64,000 nucleotides of DNA from Ulva prolifera (taxonomy: Eukaryota; Chlorophyta; Ulvophyceae; Ulvales; Ulvaceae), in assembly GCA_023078555.1 (NCBI GenBank), contig CM041197.1, positions 3,196,501 through 3,260,500 on the forward strand, in the 5' to 3' direction. Positions 1 through 13,045 of this stretch are shown piece after piece (the stretch's first letter is position 1; each line of letters starts with the position of its first letter). The position numbers were made by a program, and so were the translations under genes. A model generated the notes under the pieces. The model ran no database searches, was not told the DNA's origin, and was given only the letters and a program-made list of their open reading frames with translations.

Positions 1-267
1 CTTATGGGTGGGATGCAACGGAGATTCCGCTGTCCCCTCCGTTTTTAGTGCGCCAAGGATGAATTTCTTGAAGTACTCGTAGTCAGCCACGTACAGTCCG
101 TCTTCTTGTGCCCACTGCGCGGCCGGCTTCATCGTGCCCTCGCCGTAAGCAGTCCTCGCTCCGAGTCTGGACAACTGCATGGATAGGTTATGTGTCAGTG
201 GCTTGCGCTCATTCACGCGCACTGGTATGTTGTTGCCCAATGTGTTTGTTTTGCAGTAGCACAACGT
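1..267 (-). CDS. Possible partial exon, unknown protein (left edge)
   Basis: On the minus strand the frame stays open from 267 to the window edge, 89 codons, and gives an ordinary polar composition with an internal Met at 180. A piece reads RLGARTAYGEGTMKPAAQWA, followed by a Tyr/Phe-rich stretch. The stop just upstream and the lack of a good start suggest an internal exon or a fragment of a mobile element. I recognise no family. It abuts the palindrome array that begins at 313. It could be chance, since 89 open codons are not rare in this composition. Confidence 0.3.
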
Positions 268-312
268 CTACATCAGATGGGTCTGTCAGGGAATGTGGGG
301 CGCGGCGCCCGA

Positions 313-1572
313 GAATGGTTGGTGGGCCACCAACCATTCGGGAAGTCATGCATGTAAGCATCCATGCACGGCGCGGCGCACAAGAATGGTTGGTGGGCCA
401 CCAACCATTCGGGCGGTCATGCATATGCATGACATATATCATGATCCAGGCCCCCCGGAATGGTTGGTGGGCCACCAACCATTCGGGCAGTCATGCATGT
501 CACGATGCAGGCTCCCCAGAATGGTTGGTGGGCCACCAACCATTCGGGAAGTCATGCATGTAAGCATCCATGCACAGCGCGGCGCACAAGAATGGTTGGT
601 GGGCCACCAACCATTCGGGTAGTCATGCATATGCATGACATATATCATGATCCAGGCTCCCCGGAATGGTTGGTGGGCCACCAACCATTCGGGCAGTCAT
701 GCATGTCACGATGCAGGCTCCCCAGAATGGTTGGTGGGCCACCAACCATTCGGGAAGTCATGCATGTAAGCATCCATGCACGGCGCGGCGCACAAGAATG
801 GTTGGTGGGCCACCAACCATTCGGGCAGTCATGCATATGCATGACATATATCATGATCCAGGCTCCCCGGAATGGTTGGTGGGCCACCAACCATTCGGGC
901 AGTCATGCATGTCACGATGCAGGCTCCCCAGAATGGTTGGTGGGCCACCAACCATTCGGGAAGTCATGCATGTAAGCATCCATGCACGGCGCGGCGCACA
1001 AGAATGGTTGGTGGGCCACCAACCATTCGGGCAGTCATGCATATGCATGACATATATCATGATCCAGGCTCCCCGGAATGGTTGGTGGGCCACCAACCAT
1101 TCGGGCAGTCATGCATGTCACGATGCAGGCTCCCCAGAATGGTTGGTGGGCCACCAACCATTCGGGAAGTCATGCATGTAAGCATCCATGCACGGCGCGG
1201 CGCACAAGAATGGTTGGTGGGCCACCAACCATTCGGGCAGTCATGCATGTCACGATGCAGGCTCCCCAGAATGGTTGGTGGGCCACCAACCATTCGGGAA
1301 GTCATGCATGTAAGCATCCATGCACGGCGCGGCGCACAAGAATGGTTGGTGGGCCACCAACCATTCGGGCAGTCATGCATATGCATGACATACGTCATGA
1401 TCCAAGCACCCCGGAATGGTTGGTGGGCCACCAACCATTCGGGCAGTCATGTATGTAAGCATCCATGCACGGCGCGACGCACAAGAATGGTTGGTGGGCC
1501 ACCAACCATTCGGGCAGTCATGCATGTCATGATCCAGGCTCCCCGGAATGGTTGGTGGGGCACCAACCATTC
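313..1572. repeat. Array of 19 near-perfect palindromes with a 206-bp higher-order unit
   Basis: Nineteen copies of a 27-bp inverted repeat, 13-bp arms (GAATGGTTGGTGG and its complement) around one base, lie between 313 and 1572. Eighteen are perfect; the last, at 1546, is degenerate. They are separated by three alternating spacers of about 34 to 48 bp built from CATGCATG-type words. Between 460 and 1180 the order repeats with a period of 206 bp (three palindromes per unit). Open frames run through the array on both strands, but 206 is not a multiple of three and the translations simply restate the palindrome, so I do not treat it as coding. Confidence 0.95.
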
Positions 1573-3649
1573 CAGTAGTCATGCATGTGACGAACCATGC
1601 GCGGCGTGGCGACTAAGAATTTCAGTGTTGTTTTTCTCTCGTTCACTCTTTTGTAACTACGAATGGACGGTGCTCCACCATCCGCTCTCGCGGACTCTTG
1701 AAAACGAACGGTGCGGGACTGCCCGCTCTAGCAGGCATGCAGAAGAACACTAAACGAACTTACGATGGTGCAGATGTATTCCGCGTGCCTCTTGGGATAT
1801 GCAATGTGCATCAGCTATCAAGGCGAGACAGGACACCACGTGGAGGCACCACGTACGCAGCTAAATGATACATGTATACACTCGAAGGATTGCAACCCCA
1901 ACACAACGCACTCAAACAAGGAACGCGCCGGATAATTCTCTAAGCCCTCACTGCTGTCGACATATTCCGGTCCTCTTAATCCTTTGGCTGCCTTGTCTTA
2001 CAGTTTTGATCCCATGCATGCTTATAGACGCCCTGCGGGTACTAACGAGGTCAAACTTGGACGCACGTGTGCACACACAAATGCGATGTTTGGGCGCCTG
2101 CTTGTTGCCACGAAGTAACTGTCGATGGCAGTTGTGCATGTAAACTTTGTTCGCCGAGATTTATGCAAGTCTCGCGAGAGTGTTCGGTACTGTCCAACCA
2201 TAGTCAATCTAGAACATACTCCATATGTTTGCTCTCCACAATGGAAGCACTTGGTATAGGATCGCACCACCTCCATGCCATGCGGTTTTGCTTGATGTCA
2301 CGATCCCATGGCCGGCTCGAAATAACTTCCACGTGAGTGTGTGTTCCTCAGGTAGGCTACGTAGGTATACCGGAAGATGCTGATACCCGTGACCTGCGAA
2401 AACACACCTGGTCAACAACCGATGGTGCACGCAAATGCCAGGCGCACCACAATGATCTCGATCGAGCAGCAGAGAAGCAAGCGTAGATAGGCTCCAAGTA
2501 ACATTACTGCTTACGCGTACTCTAAGAATGTCAGTTTGTTTGAGACACGGAGTCGGACGGCAATCACCTCAAGCAGCTGCTCTGCAAGCAAGGTGAACGT
2601 GGTTCATGCGATCGGGCGCCATCGCACATCCGAAGCTACAACATATCCAAAGCTACAGCATACAGCTACAGCATATATGATATACGAAGTAGTTCTAAAC
2701 TGGTGGCAGGTGCCATCTCGAACAGAACAATGTGTGCGCCTCGACCATCGATATCGGCACATCAGCTGCGTCTTCGGCGCCTTCGCAAGGAAGTGATGTC
2801 CACGACAGCGCCGTCAGACATATACAAACATCACACCTTGCAGCATACTTCAATTGAGCATGTCGGAAGTTGAGCAGCGGCGATGACGCCTGCGGCTGCT
2901 GCTTGCTAACAATTAGACGCCAGCCCGGGAGTGAAAGACCCGCCTACGATTCACACCACATTATACAATAATACCCACAGACAGAGATTGTAGAAGACTT
3001 CAGGCGCTCTGTTCAACCAGATACGCCGCAATGATCATGTCGGTGCGCCCGCACACGCAGTACGGATGTCATGGCTTGCACTCCAACGCATTGAGACAGC
3101 ACAACGAATTGATAATACATTTATGCTCACTGATGCAATGTTTAGGTTTTGACAGCTCACATATGGAGATCGCGCCTGGAATGGCGAGCGTTACCGCCAC
3201 ACATCGCATGCACGCATGCATGCAAAAACAGCATCGCGGTGAGTGTGGCGTTAGTGGACCCAGCCATGCACGCAACCCAAACAGCCCCAGGCCACCATTA
3301 CACAGATCTCATGGTGCCTCCTGGCGCTAGCATGAACCCCGGATGATTGGCGACACCGAAAGCAGAGACACAACGGAAGTATGAGCCATACATATGTACG
3401 TGGTAAAGTAATAAAATCGTTTTAGTGGTTCCGATGCAAGACAAGTCGGGCAAAAATGTAGTATATGCACCGCTGCTGCATACGAACCGTTGAACGTTGT
3501 ACCAATGTGGGTGTGCATGCGTGTTTGTGCGGGTGGGCATCATGTGTCGCGTGGCCTCCCCCCTCTCAGATGGCAGAGGCGCATAGTATGGCTGTGACGC
3601 AGCATGCTACAGCAGCAATGGCTCGGCAATGTATTGGGATGTCGGCAAA
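1573..3649. other. Stretch with no recognised gene
   Basis: Only short open frames on both strands, none with a family signature. It holds a few minor local duplications, such as a GCTACA-rich patch near 2630-2680. The sequence just right of the palindrome array (1655-1690) has a weaker relative of the palindrome. The first degenerate satellite-like sequence appears after about 3540. Confidence 0.6.
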
Positions 3650-6486
3650 AGTGCGTCCTCTGCCCTCCCACGCAGTGTAGCGGGGTTGACAGTGTTGCTG
3701 CCCATCGTTGCCGTAGCACAGCGGCACCTGGTCCTTCTGTGCTGTTACCCCCTCTGCCCCCCCACGCAGTGCAGCGGGGTTGACAGTGGTGCTGCCCATC
3801 GCTGCCGCAGCACAGTGGCACTTGGTGTTTCTGTGCTGTTACCCCCTCTGCCCCCCCACGCAGTGCAGCGGGGTTGACAGTGATGCTGCCCATCGTTGCC
3901 GCAGCACAGTGGCACCTGGTCCTTCTGTGCTGTTACCCCCTCTGCCCCCCCACGCAGTGCAGCGGGGTTGACAGTGGTGCTGCCCATCGCTGCCGCAGCA
4001 CAGTGGCACTTGGTGTTTCTGTGCTGTTATACCCTCCGCCCCCCCACGCAGTGCTGCGGGGATGACAGTGATGCTGCCCATCGTTGCCGCAGCACAGTGG
4101 CACCTGGTGTTTCTGTGCTGTTACCCCCTCTGCCCCCCCACGCAGTGTAGCGGGGTTGACAGTGTTGCTGCCCATCGTTGCCGTAGCACAGCGGCACCTG
4201 GTCCTTCTGTGCTGTTACCCCCTCTGCCCCCCCACGCAGTGCAGCGGGGTTGACAGTGGTGCTGCCCATCGCTGCCGCAGCACAGTGGCACTTGGTGTTT
4301 CTGTGCTGTTACCCCCTCTGCCCCCCCACGCAGTGCAGCGGGGTTGACAGTGGTGCTGCCCATCGCTGCCGCAGCACAGTGGCACTTGGTGTTTCTGTGC
4401 TGTTATACCCTCCGCCCCCCCACGCAGTGCTGCGGGGATGACAGTGATGCTGCCCATCGTTGCCGCAGCACAGTGGCACCTGGTGTTTCTGTGCTGTTAC
4501 CCCCTCTGCCCCCCCACGCAGTGTAGCGGGGTTGACAGTGGTGTTGCCCATCGCTGCCGCAGCACAGTGGCACTTGGTGTTTCTGTGCTGTTATACCCTC
4601 TGCCCCCCCACGCAGTGCAGCGGGGTTGACAGTGGTGCTGCCCATCGCTGCCGCAGCACAGTGGCACTTGGTGTTTCTGTGCTGTTACCCCCTCTGCCCC
4701 CCCACGCAGTGCAGCGGGGTTGACAGTGGTGCTGCCCATCGCTGCCGCAGCACAGTGGCACTTGGTGTTTCTGTGCTGTTATACCCTCCGCCCCCCCACG
4801 CAGTGCTGCGGGGATGACAGTGATGCTGCCCATCGTTGCCGCAGCACAGTGGCACCTGGTGTTTCTGTGCTGTTACCCCCTCTGCCCCCCCACGCAGTGC
4901 AGCGGGGTTGACAGTGGTGTTGCCCATCGCTGCCGCAGCACAGTGGCACCTGGTGTTTCTGTGCTGTTACCCCCTCTGCCCCCCCACGCAGTGCAGCGGG
5001 GTTGACAGTGGTGTTGCCCATCGCTGCCGCAGCACAGTGGCACCTGGTGTTTCTGTGCTGTTATAATTACCCCTTCTGCCCTCCCACGCAGTGTAGCGGG
5101 GTTGACAGTGTTGCTGCCCATCGTTGCCGTAGCACAGCGGCACCTGGTCCTTCTGTGCTGTTACCCCCTCTGCCCCCCCACGCAGTGCAGCGGGGTTGAC
5201 AGTGGTGCTGCCCATCGCTGCCGCAGCACAGTGGCACTTGGTGTTTCTGTGCTGTTATACCCTCCGCCCCCCCACGCAGTGCTGCGGGGATGACAGTGAT
5301 GCTGCCCATCGTTGCCGCAGCACAGTGGCACCTGGTGTTTCTGTGCTGTTACCCCCTCTGCCCCCCCACGCAGTGCAGCGGGGTTGACAGTGGTGTTGCC
5401 CATCGCTGCCGCAGCACAGTGGCACTTGGTGTTTCTGTGCTGTTATACCCTCCGCCCCCCCACGCAGTGCTGCGGGGATGACAGTGATGCTGCCCATCGT
5501 TGCCGCAGCACAGTGGCACCTGGTGTTTCTGTGCTGTTACCCCCTCTGCCCCCCCACGCAGTGCAGCGGGGTTGACAGTGGTGTTGCCCATCGCTGCCGC
5601 AGCACAGTGGCACTTGGTGTTTCTGTGCTGTTATACCCTCCGCCCCCCCACGCAGTGCTGCGGGGATGACAGTGATGCTGCCCATCGTTGCCGCAGCACA
5701 GTGGCACCTGGTGTTTCTGTGCTGTTACCCCCTCTGCCCCCCCACGCAGTGCAGCGGGGTTGACAGTGGTGTTGCCCATCGCTGCCGCAGCACAGTGGCA
5801 CCTGGTGTTTCTGTGCTGTTATACCCTCCGCCCCCCCACGCAGTGCTGCGGGGATGACAGTGATGCTGCCCATCGTTGCCGCAGCACAGTGGCACCTGGT
5901 GTTTCTGTGCTGTTACCCCCTCTGCCCCCCCACGCAGTGCAGCGGGGTTGACAGTGGTGTTGCCCATCGCTGCCGCAGCACAGTGGCACTTGGTGTTTCT
6001 GTGCTGTTATACCCTCCGCCCCCCCACGCAGTGCTGCGGGGATGACAGTGATGCTGCCCATCGTTGCCGCAGCACAGTGGCACCTGGTGTTTCTGTGCTG
6101 TTACCCCCTCTGCCCCCCCACGCAGTGCAGCGGGGTTGACAGTGGTGTTGCCCATCGCTGCCGCAGCACAGTGGCACTTGGTGTTTCTGTGCTGTTATAC
6201 CCTCCGCCCCCCCACGCAGTGCTGCGGGGATGACAGTGATGCTGCCCATCGTTGCCGCAGCACAGTGGCACCTGGTGTTTCTGTGCTGTTACCCCCTCTG
6301 CCCCCCCACGCAGTGCAGCGGGGTTGACAGTGGTGTTGCCCATCGCTGCCGCAGCACAGTGGCACTTGGTGTTTCTGTGCTGTTATACCCTCCGCCCCCC
6401 CACGCAGAGCTGCGGGGATGACAGTGATGCTGCCCATCGTTGCTGAATCACAGTGGCACTTGGTGTTTCTGTGTTGTTATGCCCTC
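3650..6486. repeat. 94-bp satellite, about 30 copies, partly organised as a 188-bp dimer
   Basis: A unit of 94 bp containing the words CACGCAGTG, GGGGTTGACAGTG and GCACAGTGGCAC is repeated head to tail about 30 times. Two main variants exist, one with TACCCCCTCTG and GGGTTGACAG, the other with TATACCCTCCG and GGGATGACAG. From about 5255 to 6437 they alternate strictly, giving a 188-bp higher-order repeat; before that the order is irregular. One unit near 5063 carries 6 extra bases (period 100). Overlapping 63 to 87 residue open frames recur every 94 bp, but the period is not divisible by three, so the frame rotates from copy to copy and coding is unlikely. Confidence 0.95.
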
Positions 6487-6915
6487 TGCCCCCTTCATGT
6501 CTGGGTGCTGCCACGCCAGGGTCAGGCTGACCATCGCCTTAAAGACAGGCCACAGCGCCCTCACCACCCACGCCAGACATGTTATGCCACGCTATACAAA
6601 TGAATCGCAAGCATTATTCGTGCCACATGCTGTTAACCTTCAGCTAGCCTCCCTGCACGTCAGGACAGTACCAGAGAAATACAAAGAGAGTCGATACAAA
6701 TAAACTAGAAATGCATTATCATGAGACGATATCGACGCCGACGCCGAGAGACTCCAGACGCTTATAATAGCTCATATGAATTGGCTTACATTGCTGTGGG
6801 AAGATGCTCTGTTGGTACTATACTCGCTCCAGAGATCGTTGATGGCGAGATGCAATGCTCGTGGGCTATCCATCGACACTGCAGTGGTGACTAGCGCATG
6901 CATTACTCGACCCCG

Positions 6916-6943
6916 TAATGGTCGGTGAGGCACCGACCATTCC
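6916..6943. repeat. Isolated palindrome related to the array
   Basis: An inverted repeat with 11-bp arms (AATGGTCGGTG) around AGG. It differs from the arrayed palindrome at few positions. The 18 bases ATGGTCGGTGAGGCACCG occur again at 62863-62880, inside an intron of the ABCG gene. Confidence 0.75.
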
Positions 6944-7430
6944 ACGACGTTGCTGACTGGGCACACTTGCATCGATTCAGACCGGAATGGACGGTGCCAC
7001 ACTGACCACTCAGCGACAGGAGCACGCCATTTGTCTCCTCTGAACGCGGTCCATGCTTGACCACCTAAAGCAGAGTAGCACCAACTTGTCAGGCACGTCC
7101 TCGTCTTCCGTGGGCATCGGATATGCAGGCATGAGTGCTCAATCCTTTTCAATATCCTTTGGTGTACATGCATGTATGTCTTCTCCGTTAACTCTTTTGT
7201 AAACTTGTTCCAGCTCAAACTCTGAGCAGTCGGACTGCTGGATGTACATATGCATGGGCGCAGCTTCTTTGATGTTTGTCTTCTTCCATGTGCTCGTTTG
7301 TAATGTTTTTATTTGTGCGCAGCTGCGTTCGCCTCAGTACGCAATGGATTTCCAGTGCTTTTCATCTGCGGAGACTGATTGGCCTGTCTCGCGCGATGGA
7401 AGAGCACACAATCATGTCAGCGCTGTTGCC

Positions 7431-7515
7431 GAGGAAGCCATAGGACATTCCGCAGCCACCAAGGAAGCCATAGGACATTCCGCTGCCACCAAGGAAGCCA
7501 TAGGACATTCCGCCA
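7431..7515. repeat. 30-bp minisatellite, three copies
   Basis: Three direct copies of a 30-bp unit containing GGAAGCCATAGGACATTCCG, with one variable base near the end of each unit. The unit is ten codons long, so frames on both strands stay open through it. With only three abutting copies and no spacers it is not a CRISPR array. Confidence 0.9.
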
Positions 7516-7647
7516 CGATCGTTCCTTGTGAAGCATACGGACGCGGGCGGAAGGTCAACAGCCTCGTAGGAATGTTCCTCTGTCAGCGGAACGCCTTCGG
7601 TTCCGCCCCGGAATGTCACCATTCTCCTAGTGCCACGACCAGAGCTC

Positions 7648-8352
7648 TCAACCCACAAAGTCATCCACCGGCACATCAAAGCCATGGGTGAAATGCTTGC
7701 CGCACGACCGGGCGACGGCCGTCGGTGTGCGCGCATACAGTGTCGCATTGCCCTTCTGCAACACACACGAAAGCAACCTGTACGCATTCACCACAAAGAC
7801 CGACTTGGAGACCCGGCTTGATGCCGCAGCAATCTCACCCAACTCCCTGATGTATTCCTCAGCCCGCGGCCCGAACTTCCCATAGGACTCAACGGCAAAC
7901 GGAACAAACTCATATTGCGGCTTATCAGCAAACTTCTCCCAATCATTCCGCTTGAGCGTCTCCGCGACCTTCGCCGCTGAGGCATCCTCCCGGTGCGACC
8001 CCCTACTCAAGGCTTTCTTCCCGAGCGGGTGCGTCACCGTCACGTCCACCATGACATGATGCCCCCCCGGCAAGATCGCGAGGATGTCCGCTCGGTGCTC
8101 CCCCACGGCCCCTGCTCCGTGCTCCCCATGCACGCCGGCATACGGCGGCTCCATGCTCGTGGTCACCGAAGCACAAGAATGAAGATGGCGCATTGCAAGA
8201 GCAAAATCATCATGGCGCGACGAAATATCCATGATACATCTCACTAGGCGCATGCTGGCGCGGCACACCTGTAGACACCTAAGGCTGCAGCGCAGACCAC
8301 AACAAGTGTCCTCGTAACTTGGACTGGCGTCTGTACAACGCCACTTATACAT
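7648..8352 (-). mobile_element. LINE fragment: C-terminal restriction-like endonuclease domain
   Basis: A 234-residue open frame whose second half matches the C-terminal nuclease domain of R2/NeSL-type non-LTR retrotransposons and their algal and oomycete relatives. The visible pattern is RADILAILPGGHHVMVDVTV, then HPLG, a Lys-rich helix, and FVPFAVESYGKFG near residue 170, which fits a PD-(D/E)XK fold with catalytic Asp in RAD and DVTV. This domain nicks target DNA for insertion in such elements. The frame ends with a natural stop at 7648. No reverse transcriptase lies upstream (8353-8520), so this is a 5'-truncated copy, the usual fate of LINEs. The first 60 residues have no clear match and may be degraded or unrelated. 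Confidence 0.6.
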
Positions 8353-8520
8353 TATATACCACGTTAATTATTATTATGCACATATGTGCACGCAATTTCT
8401 GTACAGCGTCCTGTACACTCGAATCACAATGATACGTGTATGCCAGACACCTTACTGGACGTGGCTACGTGTGCACCAACTCGGCCAGCTTACGCAGCCA
8501 TGCTTAGTTGGCACAGTATT

Positions 8521-8867
8521 TGTCAGAAAAGCTATCATTTGTGCAGGGCGGACGCGCAGTCCTCATTCAAGTCAGGTCAGGGCAGCCAGCATCTCATACC
8601 TTCTGCGCACAGAGGTAGAACCGAGAGATGCTTAGGAAGAGTGCTAGTACCGGGAAACAGTAAGGAGAATGGTTACAGATCTCAGTGTGCACATGCTTAT
8701 ATGCACACTGAACACACAAGGTTACGGCGGGAAACCCTCGCGGGATCTCTCTCACTACATCGAGACAATCTCGGCTGGCGGCTTACCCCTGCACTGGATC
8801 CGCGGATCGTCCGTGCATGGGTGCACCTGTCACCACACTGCTGCCCGTAGGCTCATGCATTGTGACA
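8521..8867 (-). repeat. Copia 3' LTR
   Basis: Starts TGTCAG and ends TGTGACA on the plus strand, 347 bp, and pairs with 13046-13392. A purine tract abuts its right side, which makes this the 3' LTR of a minus-strand element. Confidence 0.9.
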
Positions 8868-11800
8868 CTCCCCCATAAACCCTGCTACGTCTCCACTAGC
8901 TGGAGTTTATTACGAACCTCTAGCAAAGCAGGTCCGGGCAGCACTTTAGTAAACACATCCGCTAACTGATCAACAATGCCTACCCATGCTACCTTAAGTT
9001 CATCCATCTGGACATATTCCCGCACCCGCAAGTGCCGCACACGAATGTGCTTGGATCTGTCAGTGGACACAGCATTCACAGCCAAGATGTTGGCACTTTT
9101 ATTGTCACCCCACAGAGTCGGCTTATGTGGGACGAGTTTCAAATCGAGAAGCAACTGCTTCACCCACATTAACTCGTTGGCTGTTGCACTCATCGCAATG
9201 AGTTCAGCCTCTGTTGTATCCCCAGCCACTATACTCTGCTTCTTCGAACGCCAGAGAACACAGTTCCCATACACCCGAATAACCATACCAGACACGCTTT
9301 TCAGATCGGCAGAGTTCGCAAAATCTGCATCTGAATAAGCCTCCAATAAACACCCGTGTCCCTCAGAGCCTATAAATTTTATTCCTAAATTCTTTGTGGA
9401 CTGCAGGTATCTCAGAACATGTTGCACGGCAGACCAATGTTCCTTCAGACTACTAGACATGTGCCGGGCCAGGGCATGTGCCACATAGCTCAGGTCAGTT
9501 CGTGTCACTCCTGCAATATATTGGATACTTCCTACAGCACTCATGAACCTGGAATGCTCAGCAGCACTGGCTTTTTCCAGGTCAGGATGCTCTTTCGCAC
9601 TCCTTAGTTGTTGCCGCGGCACTAAGGGAGTGGGAGACTTGCGACAGTCAGACATACTGTACTTTTCAAGCAAGTTGTGAATTTTGTTTCGTTGTGTCAT
9701 GACGATTGTTTTGGCCTTGCGATCACGCATGATCTCTGTGCCAAGTGCCCATGCAAGTTCACCCAGGTCTCTGCCTTCAAATTTCGTGAGAATGACGTCG
9801 ACAAGTTCTTGCAGCCCCGCAGAGCTACTGAATATGAACAAGTCATCGACCCATAAGAAAATAAAACATCGACCGGATGTCCTAACATACAGTCCGGGAT
9901 CACTTTGTGCGCACACAAATCCCATCTCAGCTAAGACCTTTATTAAAGCTTTATGCCACTCGCGAGCGGCTTGCTTCAGGCCATACAAGGTTTTATGCAA
10001 TCGCCATACATGTGCTGTCCCGTCAGTGAAGAACGGGGGCTGTTCAACGAACACTTCTTCTTCTAACTCACCATTCAGAAAAGCGCACTGAATGTCTATA
10101 TGCCTAATCTCTAAATCTTCCTGAGCAGCAACTGACAGCAACACACGCAGTGTCGCATAACTGCCAACAGGAGACCAAGTCTCAAAAAAGTCAATCCCTT
10201 CTACTTGAGAAAAACCACGCGCTACATAACGTGCCTTATAGCGCTGAATCTCCCCCGTAGGCCCACGCTTAATCTTAAGCACCCATTTGCCCGAGATAGC
10301 CCGTTTGCCCGCAGGCAGATAGCACAACCCGAAGGTTCCGTGCTCACCCAGTGCATCTACCTCCTCCTGCATGGCACGCAGCCATGCATCCCTGTCAGCA
10401 CTCGCGAGCGCTTCCTTCAAAGAAGGCATGTCAGGGTCGGAGGCCTTCTGCTTCCTGGCGGCAGCTGCTCTGCGCGACCCACGACGCTGAGCATTCTGCT
10501 GCTCGCCAGACTCCACATGCTGAGGCTTTAGGCCTGCACAGGACACTCCACAGTCAGCCGCGGCTGATGTGTCCTGGTCGCAGGCTGAAACATCAACAGC
10601 AGCTACAACTGTCTCACTACTAGCAATGTCAGAGCCCGCAGGCTCATGCATATGCACAGCTGCTACATCCGCAGCCAATGGAACAAGGCGTCTGCGTACA
10701 AGAGGATTGATTTTTATGCGAGGCAAGGCGGCTGGAATGGCCCTCACCTCATCAGGCAAATCAACCCCAACTGCGGCTGAGGGGTCCGGATCCTCTCCCC
10801 CTAATTCGGACCCGGTCTCCACCTCATCTGGCTCATCCTCCCAGAAGGGCCTCGGCGCCTCAGCTCCTCGCAAGGGCTGAGCAACTGCCCCCGCGCCAGA
10901 TGCTGAGGCCGCTGCCGAATTACTTCCGGAACGGACCCGCTGAGCCTCCAGATTCTGATGAGCCGCAGATCTTTCATCATCTGAGACGGTGTAGTCCATG
11001 CGCTGTTCATCGTCGTCATCATAGATGCCAGGACTGTCGTCATCCTCCTCCATGTCGTCGTCAGACGCACTGACAGACATTTGAACAGGGAACGCCACTT
11101 CTACACCAGGGTCGTGCAACACAGCGTTGCGCGTCACAACATACTGCACAGTACGGGAGGGCGTGGCGACAGAGTGATGCACTTCGCCGCGCACACGATG
11201 GGGGACAGGGACGTCAGGGTGAGCAGCAGCTCTGGACATCGCACGCGTGCGATGCAAAGCTGCTCTGGCTATTTCCGGTGTTGCCCTAGCAGGGTCACGT
11301 CGGATAATCTCCGCAGAGGAGCCAGCTCCAAATCGTGGAGAGTACACAGCAGGACTGGGCTCAGGGTTGTCCTGCCGGAAAGTCATTTCCATGACAGGAA
11401 CCCTACCATGACCGGGGGGGGTGTGAAGCTGGTCACGCAGACGGCGCAACACTCCCCCATCATACGTGTGCTCTGCCGCGAAAGGAGGGACATCAGCATC
11501 GGTCATACGCTCACCCTCATCGTCCCCCTCGAAGGCAACCGTATAGGAGTTCGCAAACTCCTTAGGTTCCCGCTTGTCCACAACGGCGGACGCATCGTAC
11601 TTGCGTACGTGTCTGATCATCTGATCAGCAGTGCACATGACCTGACGCACAACAAAAACCCTACCCCCAGGAACATCCTGGGCGTACACACGCTGCATGC
11701 TGGGGCCCAGACCAGCCCCGACCCAGCATGCAGGCACACCCCGGGGGGACAACTTCCGCAGCTTGTCATCCCTAGGGTATGCATACACCTCAACCCCCCA

Positions 11801-13045
11801 CGGACGCTGCTGCCGCAGCAGATCTTGGAACACCTCAACGGAGGTGTCTCTGAAAAAGGCCATGTAAGGAATGATATCCTTATCACAAGACCGCACTAAA
11901 AACTCATCTAACTCTGTCGTCGCAAGCAACTTGTACTTGTGTTTCTCCTCATCCCTCAACTTATCGCGCTCGGCCTTTTTCATGCGCTTTCCCTTCCCCA
12001 GGCTTTTCTCAGCTTCGTCAACGTCCGCAGACGCATTGACAGCATGCTGAGCTTTCAGGCCTTTGAGGATGCTCGCCAGTTTGTCATGGTACAATGCCGA
12101 CGACGGCGTGAGATTGTGACCATGGACAACACTGGCGAGGCATTCTATCCACAGGAACAGAGGCAGGCCGCTCGCGAGCAGCACAGCACGGAGTGACTCA
12201 AAGGCCACTCCGATCCTCCTCTCGATCATGCCATTACAGCGATGAGCGGCTGTGGGGGTCAAGCGGTGAGTAATGCCACGACGCTGGAGGTAGAGTTTTA
12301 AGGCCGCAGACGGTGCGTGCTGCAACAGATGATCTAACTCAAATTGACCTAACCACAAAAAGACTTTCTGTTCGTACGCAACGAAACTTTCAGTCTTAAA
12401 ATTCCATTCAGGGAGTTTTCCTTTTGTCAAATCAGGTTCGCTACGTCCCCGAGATGCACGCAGCGCCTCGGTTAACGTTTCGAGTGATATGAAAGACTCA
12501 GTGTGACCAGGATCGTTCACAACATGAGAGGAAAAAGGCACCTGCTGGCTGCTCTGCCCAGTATGGGAAGAGGGTCGTGGCCGGACAATTCGTCCGCCCC
12601 GGAGCAACATACCCGCTGGCTGTTCTCCGTCAGGGAGCTGTTGTTCAGCGTCCCTGTCGACGAGAGGCTGCTAGTCAGCATCGTCACGCCTCTCCTCGCG
12701 AGGAGAGTTGGCGTTAGAGTTGGCGTTAGAAAGAGACATCCTGCATTAGGACAGACGGTTGTTCGTTGCGCGCAGCAACTAACCGGTGGGATGGCTCGCA
12801 AGCCGACCGGTTGAAAAAATAAGCGAACGCGTTCGCTTTTCTCAGCGCTGATCATTAAAACAAGCTTCTCGAATTGTGTCTCACAACAATATACTACGAG
12901 AAAGCTAAATGATGCCTGCGCTTTTGACCGCAGTCTAAGCGCCGGCAGAACAGTGGAATGCCCGCCGTGTCTGCGCACAGACATTGGCCGACGGCTTCCT
13001 GAACAAGACCATAAACAGACATAACGCTAACATTCATCGATACCA

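Larger units (their letters stand above)
6487..7647. other. Repeat-flanked stretch with no recognised gene
   Basis: Small open frames on both strands, none recognised. It contains a palindrome related to the array at 313-1572 (6916-6943), a degenerate relative near 6980-7010, and a 30-bp minisatellite at 7431. The left-most part may be the 3' tail of the LINE fragment that ends at 7648 on the minus strand. Confidence 0.5.

Noticed and set aside
293-1753. Open frames of 109-293 residues on both strands through the palindrome array
   Set aside because: They restate the palindrome in every frame; the 206-bp period is not a multiple of three and composition is not protein-like.
3540-6446. Dozens of 60-87 residue frames every 94 bp
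   Set aside because: The period of 94 rotates the frame at each copy; these are satellite shadows.
7431-7515. Possible CRISPR-like direct repeats
   Set aside because: Three abutting 30-bp units without spacers in a eukaryotic setting; a minisatellite.
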